A stretch of 34,035 bases of DNA from contig JAGVZZ010000018.1 in assembly GCA_018302205.1 (NCBI GenBank), positions 1-34,035 of the forward strand, in the 5' to 3' direction. The notes under the pieces were generated by a model. The model had not been told where the DNA came from, did no database searches, and was given only the letters and a program-made list of their open reading frames with translations. The position numbers and the translations under genes were made by a program. Shown here piece by piece: positions 1 through 7,685 of the stretch (positions are counted from its first letter, which is position 1; the number at the start of each line of letters is the position of its first letter). The stretch comes from Candidatus Woesearchaeota archaeon. GTDB lineage: Archaea; Nanobdellota; Nanobdellia; SCGC-AAA011-G17; GW2011-AR17.

Positions 1-117
1 TTCAGGGTACTTTTTTTTAATTAACTTATAAACCCCATTCACAATGAAATTAGCAGAAATAGCTTCATTTAATGGGCAACTTTTTCCATTGATTAAAACA
101 ACTGAATCCCTTTTCAT
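1..117 (-). CDS. Partial unidentified CDS running off the window edge (MKRDSVVLINGKSCPLNEAISANFIVNGVYKLIKKKYPE...)
   Basis: Open minus-strand frame from CAT at 115-117 to the window edge, just downstream of pth2 on the same strand. Confidence 0.4.
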   Translation of the reverse strand, partial: MKRDSVVLINGKSCPLNEAISANFIVNGVYKLIKKKYPE

Positions 118-153
118 TCCAATATTATAAAGGGATAATATATATAATGTTTT

Positions 154-498
154 CTACAATAATTTCAAATGGGAAGTAATTCTATCAATCTTTGTTTCCT
201 CATCAGGGCCAATTGCTAAACATGTTGTTGTTGGCTTTTCAAATACAGTTTTACCAGCATCTGTAATCAATGAAGTTTTTAATTTAAGAGCATCTGCATT
301 TTTTTTCAAACTAATTAGTTCTTTTAAATCTGCAACTTTTAATACCACTTTTTTCATACCTTCTGAAGACCATTCATCCAATTTGTCTTTTGAAGTTTTT
401 AGAACAGCACTAACAGATGCATGGCAACATTGCGTTGCCAATTTTCCTTTAGGCATTTGTAAATCCATGCGAACTAATATTACTTGTTTTAGGCCCAT
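154..498 (-). CDS. pth2: Peptidyl-tRNA hydrolase, archaeal/eukaryotic Pth2 type
   Basis: QVILVRMDLQMPKGKLATQCCHASVSA and C-terminal TCLAIGPDEETKIDRITSHLKLL are typical of the Pth2 family. Confidence 0.93.
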   Translation of the reverse strand: MGLKQVILVRMDLQMPKGKLATQCCHASVSAVLKTSKDKLDEWSSEGMKKVVLKVADLKELISLKKNADALKLKTSLITDAGKTVFEKPTTTCLAIGPDEETKIDRITSHLKLL

Positions 499-1282
499 TT
501 TTCCTCAATCTTAAATGATTTTCAAATCTTTCCCTTTTTCTCTTTAAATAAAGGTTTCCTGAATTATTATATAGCCAAAAGCTAATTTTTCTGGCATCAT
601 TTCCATAATAACATACCCGAAATATACTTTTGTGCTTGCTGATAGGATGTGGCTTAATCTTTAATAATTTATGGATTTTATTTTGTAAAACAAATAAGAA
701 ATTATAGGGGCCTAAAAAAGAGATTATGATAGTATTTGGTTTATTAAAATAAATCGAACCATCACCATCAAAAAATCCTCTTAAAAAATGGGAAACTAAA
801 GATTCGGGGATATTTGGAAATTCAATTTTCAAACTTTTATTTGGAATACAGCCCAATTTAATTAAATCATTAGCTAAAACTTTACTTTGTATTACTAGAT
901 AAGAAGAATTATTATATTCTTTAATAGGTCTATTATTATTTAATGTTTGACTAATTAAATTTAATATTTCTTTGTCTTTGTTATTTATATGAATACTAAT
1001 CTGTTTTAAATTTTTAGAAACACTACCGTCACTAAACCACCATCCCAATAAGTAAGCCATTTGTGGAGCAAATTCTTTAAAAAAATTATGATTAACAGAA
1101 TATTTTCTTGTTCTCATTTCTCTTTTAAGATTTAATCTTGAGGCTTTATGGTATATTGAACTTTTAGTTTTATTAGGCAAAAATAAAGAAATATTATTAA
1201 AGGAATAATTTTCCTGAAGTACTTTTAATTCTTTATCTGACCATAAATGCAATTTTTTATTTAATTGATTATCTTCCATCAA
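449..1282 (-). CDS. Free-standing LAGLIDADG-type homing endonuclease-like protein with N-terminal SANT/HTH-like region
   Basis: Two LAGLIDADG-like helices (MAYLLGWWFSDGS; LVSHFLRGFFDGDGSIYF) and an N-terminal LWSDKELKVLQENY segment; 3' end overlaps the pth2 start by 50 nt. Confidence 0.8.
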   Translation of the reverse strand: MMEDNQLNKKLHLWSDKELKVLQENYSFNNISLFLPNKTKSSIYHKASRLNLKREMRTRKYSVNHNFFKEFAPQMAYLLGWWFSDGSVSKNLKQISIHINNKDKEILNLISQTLNNNRPIKEYNNSSYLVIQSKVLANDLIKLGCIPNKSLKIEFPNIPESLVSHFLRGFFDGDGSIYFNKPNTIIISFLGPYNFLFVLQNKIHKLLKIKPHPISKHKSIFRVCYYGNDARKISFWLYNNSGNLYLKRKRERFENHLRLRKNGPKTSNISSHGFTNA

Positions 1283-1313
1283 ACCTCCTTAGAAAATGTA
1301 AATAAAATCAGGC

Positions 1314-1350
1314 TTATTTAAAAAGTCTGCGTGGGCATTTGTCCTGTCTG
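1314..1350 (+). promoter_or_regulatory. Conserved non-coding motif, copy 1 (TTATTTAAAAAGTCTGCGTGGGCATTTGTCCTGTCTG)
   Basis: 29/37 identity by eye to the reverse complement of 33991-34027; both copies lie upstream of a gene in the same orientation. Confidence 0.5.
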
Positions 1351-1434
1351 AAGATTAAATTGTTTATAATCATTTCCAAAAAGTTTAAATTAAAGAAATG
1401 TTTACAAGAAGACAATAAAAAGAGGTGATACATA

Positions 1435-2811
1435 ATGAAAAAGATTTTAACATTATTATTTGTATTAATTTTAATGTGTTCTAGTCTTGCAACTGCAGGA
1501 TTTTTTAGTGATAGTATGAGATTTCTTTCTACAGGGAATTTAATTACAGGAGGAGTAGTTGCTGAACTACAAGAGGGTGAAGAAGTAGTTTCTGAACCTG
1601 CACCGGAACCAGCACCAGAACCTGCTCCAGAACCAACATCGGAACCAGTTGTTGAAGAGCCAGTTGCTGAAGAACCGACACAGGAACCAGGCGTAGAAAT
1701 ACCTGCTGAGGATAATTTACCAGAACAGCCTTCTGGAGATCAACAAAGAAGTGGTTGTTGGAATGGAGATACACAAGTCCCTTGTCCAGAAGAAAATCAA
1801 CAACAGAATAACAATCCACAAAATTATTATAATCAACCAAAAACGCAACCGAATTATCAAAATCAACCACAATATAATGCACCCCAACAAAATCAATATG
1901 TGCAAACAGAATGTGGAGATGGTGTTTGTGAAGGTGATGAAAAATATGGATGTCAAGATGATTGTGGTTTTACAGAAGAAAATCCAATGAACCAGTTTAG
2001 TGGAGATTATCAAAAAGAGTTATATGGAGAAGGTTGGTGCGCAGGTGGTAAATGTTGTCCAGATGGTATCTGTGATGATTTCGAACAGAAGATGGGTGCA
2101 TGTTCAATTGATTGTACCGGAACAAGTAGTGGTGGACAGTATGGGCAACAAAGTATGGGAATGCAAAATACATACCAAGTTAGAACCGAAATTGATGCAA
2201 CAGAAGCCTTAACAATTATATTAAAACTTGAAGAGATTCGAATGAAATTAGGTACTGATGGAGCATTATACCAACAGATTCAAAACCTCAACGATTATTG
2301 TGAGAGCAAAGGAGCAGAAGACTGTTCAAGATATCAAAATGCATTGGAGATGATGGTAGAAACTTCTAATAGTATTGATACATTAATGAGTGACCTGAAA
2401 GCGTCAATTGAATCTAGGGGGAAATTAACTCAAGAAGATCTTACAAAACTAAAAAATAATATTGGAAACATTGTCGATAAAGGAATGTTAAAAATTACAT
2501 ATGCATTAATTGGTGTGGATATAGATGTAGAAGATATTGTTATGGAAGAAACATATGTTTACGAAGAAACATCATATGATGATGGACATGTAGCAGTTTG
2601 TGGAGATGGACTTTGTGAACCAAGTTATGGTGAAGACTATTCTTTATGTCCAATGGATTGTATGAGTGATGGAACTGAGCAAATAGACCAAGCAATACTG
2701 ACTGAGGAAGTTGTGGCTGAAGAAACACCGACTGAGGAAGTTGTGGCTGAAGAAACACCGACTGAGGAAGTTGTGGCTGAAGAAACACCGACTGAGGAAG
2801 TCGTAGTATAA
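1435..2811 (+). CDS. Secreted/surface protein with signal peptide, Pro/Glu-rich tract, three Cys-Asp motifs and C-terminal tandem repeats
   Basis: N-terminal MKKILTLLFVLILMCSSLATAG; EPAPEPAPEPAPEP tract; CGDGVC..CQDDC, CCPDGICDD..CSIDC and CGDGLC..CPMDC motifs; RBS agaggtgat. Confidence 0.85.
   Translation: MKKILTLLFVLILMCSSLATAGFFSDSMRFLSTGNLITGGVVAELQEGEEVVSEPAPEPAPEPAPEPTSEPVVEEPVAEEPTQEPGVEIPAEDNLPEQPSGDQQRSGCWNGDTQVPCPEENQQQNNNPQNYYNQPKTQPNYQNQPQYNAPQQNQYVQTECGDGVCEGDEKYGCQDDCGFTEENPMNQFSGDYQKELYGEGWCAGGKCCPDGICDDFEQKMGACSIDCTGTSSGGQYGQQSMGMQNTYQVRTEIDATEALTIILKLEEIRMKLGTDGALYQQIQNLNDYCESKGAEDCSRYQNALEMMVETSNSIDTLMSDLKASIESRGKLTQEDLTKLKNNIGNIVDKGMLKITYALIGVDIDVEDIVMEETYVYEETSYDDGHVAVCGDGLCEPSYGEDYSLCPMDCMSDGTEQIDQAILTEEVVAEETPTEEVVAEETPTEEVVAEETPTEEVVV
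2701..2800 (+). repeat. 30-bp in-frame tandem repeat (ACTGAGGAAGTTGTGGCTGAAGAAACACCG), three exact copies plus a partial fourth, coding TEEVVAEETP
   Basis: Exact copies at 2701-2730, 2731-2760 and 2761-2790, partial at 2791-2800. Confidence 0.97.
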
Positions 2812-2821
2812 AGGAGGAAAA

Positions 2822-3007
2822 ATGATAAGAAAAATAATGGCAATACTATGTATCTTTTGTTTATTGTTTGTGATTACAGGATGTGGATCAACAATAAATA
2901 ATGATGAAGAAGCAGCTGAAGAAATCAGTGGTGCAACAGAAGAAATAACAAGCATCACAGAAGACTTAAATGAAATAAACCAAGGAATAACTGAAAGTTC
3001 TTCTTAA
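2822..3007 (+). CDS. Small putative lipoprotein
   Basis: MIRKIMAILCIFCLLFVITGCGS signal with lipobox; 10 nt after the upstream surface-protein gene, RBS aaaggagg. Confidence 0.75.
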   Translation: MIRKIMAILCIFCLLFVITGCGSTINNDEEAAEEISGATEEITSITEDLNEINQGITESSS

Positions 3008-3013
3008 TTTTTT

Positions 3014-4120
3014 TTATTTTGTATGGATTTCTACAATATCTTCATCCATTAAATCATGTTCTAAACCGACTTTTTGGCCATCGTGCTTTGCAGACTTTCC
3101 CCAAATTCTGGAAAAACTAAATCTCTTAATAAAATCTTTATGGATAACCTTAGCTAAAGTTACAATCTTATCACCATCATGTAATGCAACAGGTGGCCAA
3201 TCATGCTTCTTTCCCGGAGATTTTGTATATACCCTAATTAATTTTAGAGTTTGAAATATTTCATCCTTTAATTTTTCTATATTCTTTTTTGTTTTTGTGG
3301 AGATACCATCCCCCTTAATATCTGATTTAGTTCTTATGATTAATAACGGGAGATATACAATTGATTCATTTAATACGTCTGCTAAATCTTCCAAAGAAAC
3401 ATCTTCAAAAGCAGTAACAACAGCATTATGGTAACCATGAGTAATTAACATTTTTGTTGCGTCACTTAAATCAAATTTGAAATATCTTGCACCCATGTAT
3501 TCTATACCACCAGTGCCCTGACGTTTAATGAAAACTTTAGGGCGTTTAGCATTAAGTTTTATTTGGGCTTTTTCAAACTCAGATTGTAATAATTCAATTT
3601 GGTCACTTTCGTTTAATGTTGGATCAATTAAAAAAATAACTAAATCGGTACTACGAACCATACCAAAGAATGTTGGATACTCTCCCTTGTATGCACAGCC
3701 TTCAAATATACCTGGGAGTTCAATTAATTGGATTAATATTCCATGATAATTTAAGATCCCATGCTCGGGTCTTGTGGTTGTAAATTTATATTCAGCAACC
3801 AAAGGTTTGGCGTTTGTTAGTGTTGCTAATAAACTAGATTTGCCAGCATTTGTAACGGAAGCTAGAATTACTTGTGCAGCGCCTTCTTTTTTAACCGTGA
3901 ATGTTGCTTTTGAGCTACCTTTTGTTTGACGATTCTTTTCTAATTGTTCTCTTAACTTAGAAATTTTGGATTTAATCTCAGCACGAAGGTTTTCTGCGGA
4001 TTTATGATTAGGACCAACTCTTAACATTTCTTCTAAAGCTGTAAGCTTCTCAGGGATAGTTGTTGCTTTGTTATATTTCTCTTCAGCTTTGAAATATTCC
4101 GGGTGTGCATTAATTGGCAT
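3014..4120 (-). CDS. DRG/Obg-type GTP-binding protein with C-terminal TGS domain
   Basis: NAGKSSLLATLTNAKPLVAEYKFTTTRPEHGIL, IELPGI (G3-like), TGS tail ALHDGDKIVTLAKVIHKDF...FSRIWGKSAKHDGQKVGLEHDLMDEDIVEI. Confidence 0.88.
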   Translation of the reverse strand: MPINAHPEYFKAEEKYNKATTIPEKLTALEEMLRVGPNHKSAENLRAEIKSKISKLREQLEKNRQTKGSSKATFTVKKEGAAQVILASVTNAGKSSLLATLTNAKPLVAEYKFTTTRPEHGILNYHGILIQLIELPGIFEGCAYKGEYPTFFGMVRSTDLVIFLIDPTLNESDQIELLQSEFEKAQIKLNAKRPKVFIKRQGTGGIEYMGARYFKFDLSDATKMLITHGYHNAVVTAFEDVSLEDLADVLNESIVYLPLLIIRTKSDIKGDGISTKTKKNIEKLKDEIFQTLKLIRVYTKSPGKKHDWPPVALHDGDKIVTLAKVIHKDFIKRFSFSRIWGKSAKHDGQKVGLEHDLMDEDIVEIHTK

Positions 4121-4151
4121 AAAATAAATATAAAATAAGATTTTTTAAGGT

Positions 4152-4406
4152 TTACTGAATTGCAAATAATAAATAATCTGAATCATAGACTACTAAATCA
4201 GATAAATCAGTATTACCAAGCATTAATTTTCCACCATTCTGATTGATTTTTCCAATGCCTATAGTTTGATAATTATATCTACGGGGTTCTGGGGAAGTAA
4301 CAAAAATCACTTTATATTTTAATGATAAATCTGACACGGGAATATCTTCAAATAAAACCGGTTGTTTTAATCTAAAACCAAAGCCCACTAAATGTTCATA
4401 TGTCAT
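4152..4406 (-). CDS. Hypothetical protein (84 aa)
   Basis: ORF overlapping the 3' end of the upstream ORF by 11 nt on the same strand. Confidence 0.6.
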   Translation of the reverse strand: MTYEHLVGFGFRLKQPVLFEDIPVSDLSLKYKVIFVTSPEPRRYNYQTIGIGKINQNGGKLMLGNTDLSDLVVYDSDYLLFAIQ

Positions 4407-5241
4407 TTTTATCTCCTAGCAAAAAATTTGCTGCTGCAGATTCTAATCTTAATTGTGTTGATTCTGCTCTTTCTGATGAAGCATTACTAATCATTGTTGC
4501 TAAATCGTATCTAGATGCATTATCAAATGAACCTGCTATTTCTCGAAATAAAGTCTTTGCTTTTAAACCTTTCATATTCGAAAAATAAGCCTCAAACTCG
4601 GCTGAGCTCATCCTTGAATCTCGTTGTCTTTGGACTAATGCTTTTACATCTTCCCTTGCGCCTAAAATTGCATCCAACGTAGAAGGAATATCTGCTTCGT
4701 CCCATCTATGAATTATTCTTTGACCGAATAAATTTGGGTTATGAAAATTTAACCAATTTTTTCCATCAGTAACAGAGTAACCAATCCTAATTGCGGTTTG
4801 ACCATTTCCACCGTATAATCCAAATTCACCTGAATCAAATGAAAGATGAAGTTCCGTTTCACCATCAATAAAGTCTAGGGGATAATTAACTAAGAAACGA
4901 TCTTTAGTTCTTGCTAATCTAGTCATACCAGGAACTCTTAATCTACCTTGAATCTCAGAATCAATTTCTCCAATTCTAAGCTCTTGGAATTTGTCTGTGA
5001 CTAATCCAAACCACTGAACACCAGATTCATAATTAATCTTTCCACGGAGGAATAATTCCTTATTATCAACAGCTTCTTGTAAACCATCATACTTACGAGT
5101 TCTTTTGTCTAAAGTACCTTGAAATCTTTCTGGTAGAAGAATGTCTCCAATAATCACTCTTGAATCTACATAACTTACGTCGCCTTCCAATTGATGAACA
5201 ATTGCAGTTTTTCTTGGGATGTACCCTAATTTTTCTATCAT
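4396..5241 (-). CDS. Hypothetical protein (281 aa), divergent from the TrmB-like regulator
   Basis: Long ORF with coding-like composition; no family recognised with confidence. Confidence 0.7.
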   Translation of the reverse strand: MIEKLGYIPRKTAIVHQLEGDVSYVDSRVIIGDILLPERFQGTLDKRTRKYDGLQEAVDNKELFLRGKINYESGVQWFGLVTDKFQELRIGEIDSEIQGRLRVPGMTRLARTKDRFLVNYPLDFIDGETELHLSFDSGEFGLYGGNGQTAIRIGYSVTDGKNWLNFHNPNLFGQRIIHRWDEADIPSTLDAILGAREDVKALVQRQRDSRMSSAEFEAYFSNMKGLKAKTLFREIAGSFDNASRYDLATMISNASSERAESTQLRLESAAANFLLGDKNDI

Positions 5242-5298
5242 TTTTTTTATCTCCTAATTTCGATAGAATTAAATCTGAAAATCAGGTATATAACAAAG

Positions 5299-5320
5299 TG
5301 TGGGTATATAGCTCACCACA
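5299..5320. promoter_or_regulatory. Candidate operator TGTGG-N12-CCACA between the divergent genes
   Basis: Inverted repeat TGTGGGTATATAGCTCACCACA directly upstream of a TATA-like TTATATA (about 5323) for the TrmB-like gene. Confidence 0.4.
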
Positions 5321-5352
5321 AATTATATAAGCTAAAAATCTCTAATAAGATT

Positions 5353-6057
5353 ATGTTTGAAGAACTAGCTAATGTTGGATTAACAGAGTCAGAAGTTAAG
5401 ATCTATTTGATGCTTTTAGATATAAAAAAGGCGCAAGTAGGAGTATTATCTAGAAAAACAGGTTTACATAGGAGGAGCATATACGATGTTCTGGATAGAT
5501 TAATCGAAAAAGGGTTAGTGAGTTATATTCAAGAGAACGGAAAGAGGTATTATATTGCTGAGGACCCAAAGAAAATTCAAGATATTATTGAAAACAAAAG
5601 GGATGCAATAAGTTTAATTTTGCCACAATTAATGGGGAAGTATAATATTAAGAAGGATAAGCAAGAAACCTTGTTCTATAGAGGTAGAGAAGGAATAAAA
5701 TCTATTTTTGAAGATCAGATTAGATCAAAAGAGGATGTTTATATTATAGGTGCATCCAGAAATGCAAAAGAGATTATGAATTATTACCTAAGGCATTATA
5801 CAAAAAGGAGAATTGAGGAGAAAGTTAAATTGCATGCAATATATGCAGGGGAAAGGAAGAAAGACCCGCCATTTGCGGATGTTAAATATCTGAGTAAAGA
5901 ATTTGAGACGATTGTATCAACAAATATCTATGGGAATAAAGTTGCAATAATTATCTGGTTAGAACATGATCCTGTTGCAATAGTTATACAACAGCCGGAT
6001 GTAGTTAAAACATATAAAAACTATTTTAACTTATTATGGAAAATAGCTAAGAAGTAA
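5353..6057 (+). CDS. TrmB-family transcriptional regulator
   Basis: N-terminal wHTH FEELANVGLTESEVKIYLMLLDIKKAQVGVLSRKTGLHRRSIYDVLDRLIEKGLVSYI typical of TrmB. Confidence 0.88.
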   Translation: MFEELANVGLTESEVKIYLMLLDIKKAQVGVLSRKTGLHRRSIYDVLDRLIEKGLVSYIQENGKRYYIAEDPKKIQDIIENKRDAISLILPQLMGKYNIKKDKQETLFYRGREGIKSIFEDQIRSKEDVYIIGASRNAKEIMNYYLRHYTKRRIEEKVKLHAIYAGERKKDPPFADVKYLSKEFETIVSTNIYGNKVAIIIWLEHDPVAIVIQQPDVVKTYKNYFNLLWKIAKK

Positions 6058-6089
6058 GTTATATAAACAAAAAAGGATGTAATTGAAGC

Positions 6090-6617
6090 ATGGCAATCGA
6101 GTATATGACTATAATCACGAACATTATTGCAGGATTGTTAGTAGTCGGGTTTGGGATTATAATCGGGAATATATTCAAGGTTGTAATCCAAAAGATTTTG
6201 CATAGTTTTGAAGTTGAAAGATTATTATCAGAGATTGGGATTCGATTTCCATTAGAAGAATTTATGGGCTCATTAGTCCAATATGGATTGTATATCGCCG
6301 GATTAGTTTTAGGATTAACATTCCTAGGATTAGAAAAGGTTGTTTTGATTGCAATATTAATTGGGATATTCCTGTTGTTGGCATTGTTCATATTATTAGC
6401 ACTAAAAAATTTTATTCCGAACTTCTTTGCTGGGATTATGATTGCAATAAAGAAAAGATTCAAAGAAGGGGATATTATCGAAATGGATACTATTGAAGGG
6501 AAGATTCTTCATATTGGATTAAATGAAATACAAGTTAAAACTAAAGATGGCGATTTAGTTATTATTCCAAATGTTTTGATTTCTAGAAATATTTTAGTTA
6601 AGAAAAAGAAAAATTAA
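6090..6617 (+). CDS. Small MscS-like mechanosensitive ion channel family protein
   Basis: Hydrophobic helices followed by NFFAGIMIAIKKRFKEGDIIEMDTIEGKILHIGLNEIQVKTKDGDLVIIPN. Confidence 0.8.
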   Translation: MAIEYMTIITNIIAGLLVVGFGIIIGNIFKVVIQKILHSFEVERLLSEIGIRFPLEEFMGSLVQYGLYIAGLVLGLTFLGLEKVVLIAILIGIFLLLALFILLALKNFIPNFFAGIMIAIKKRFKEGDIIEMDTIEGKILHIGLNEIQVKTKDGDLVIIPNVLISRNILVKKKKN

Positions 6618-7111
6618 CAAGAATAAAAAGGTTTACCGCAAATATAATCCGATAAATTCTGTCTAATTAGGTGGACATGAACGAAAGCCCTTTCAGGAGC
6701 GAAAGAATGTATAAAATCAGAAGCTTCATCATAACTAAGAGCAGTTAAAGCCCTACCATAATTAAGGCAGTGTTCTTCTAGGGGAGAAATATTTCCTGGA
6801 GTTAGATTAAAATTACCCATAGGAGGACTAATAAAAACTCCAAGTCTGAATAAAATCGCAGCCTTTCTATAGCCAGAAGCAAATTCTAATAATAATTTTG
6901 GCGTGAGTTTTAATTTTCGAGCAACCTCTTCATAAGCTAATATCAAACTTAATTCAGCTGCAATTAATTCAAAACACGATTGGCTATATCTCTTAAACGC
7001 TTGAGGTTCGTGAGGGTTATCAAAAAAAATATCTTCATCAGACAAAACTCTATTAAATAACTGATCTAATTCATTTTCTGTTCCAGTAAATGAAATTAGC
7101 GGATTAGACAT
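6614..7111 (-). CDS. Hypothetical helical protein (165 aa)
   Basis: ORF convergent with the MscS-like gene, 4-nt overlap. Confidence 0.6.
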   Translation of the reverse strand: MSNPLISFTGTENELDQLFNRVLSDEDIFFDNPHEPQAFKRYSQSCFELIAAELSLILAYEEVARKLKLTPKLLLEFASGYRKAAILFRLGVFISPPMGNFNLTPGNISPLEEHCLNYGRALTALSYDEASDFIHSFAPERAFVHVHLIRQNLSDYICGKPFYSC

Positions 7112-7150
7112 TTTAAAAAAAAAAATAAAAGAATTTATAAAAGTTCTGAA

Positions 7151-7639
7151 TTAAACCTTGGCAGCGTGAATAATCTTATCACCAGCTCTTAATTCATCAA
7201 CAACATCCATGCCTTCTGTAACTTTACCAAATACTGTATAACCTTCGTCTAAGAAATCGTTATCAGCTAAATTTACAAAGAATTGAGAACTTGCGCTGTT
7301 TGGGTTTGAACTACGGGCCATACCAACTGTTCCACGATAATGAGAACGACCAATGACTTCTAGTTTAATAGTATCAGCACTACCACCGGTACCATCACCA
7401 TTAGGATCACCACCTTGGATTACAAAGCCAGGCTCATATCTATGGAATGTTAAATTGTCATAGAAACCTTCTTCGATTAATTTTAAGAAATTAGTTGTAG
7501 TGATTGGTGTATCATCATAAAGTTCAATTGTAAAGTAACCTTTGTTGGTTTCAACTAAAACTTTTTGTGAAGTTGATACGGCTGAAGATGAACAACCTGC
7601 TAATAACAGGAATGCTAAAATTAAAAGTAATTTTTTCAT
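7151..7639 (-). CDS. Cyclophilin-type peptidyl-prolyl cis-trans isomerase, putative lipoprotein
   Basis: Signal/lipobox MKKLLLILAFLLLAGCSSS; VETNKGYFTIELYDDTPITTTNFLKLIEEGFYDNLTFHRYEPGFVIQGGDPNGDGTGG. Confidence 0.93.
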   Translation of the reverse strand: MKKLLLILAFLLLAGCSSSAVSTSQKVLVETNKGYFTIELYDDTPITTTNFLKLIEEGFYDNLTFHRYEPGFVIQGGDPNGDGTGGSADTIKLEVIGRSHYRGTVGMARSSNPNSASSQFFVNLADNDFLDEGYTVFGKVTEGMDVVDELRAGDKIIHAAKV

Positions 7640-7685
7640 TTAATGGGGAATTATTTTTTTGTTTTTAAAACTTTTGGGAATAAAA

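Noticed and set aside
1544-1882. Minus-strand ORFs at 1544-1882, 1717-2013, 2540-2788, 2637-2843, 2644-2958 and plus-strand out-of-frame ORFs at 1751-1990 and 2000-2212
   Set aside because: Antisense or out-of-frame shadows of the low-complexity, repeat-containing surface protein gene
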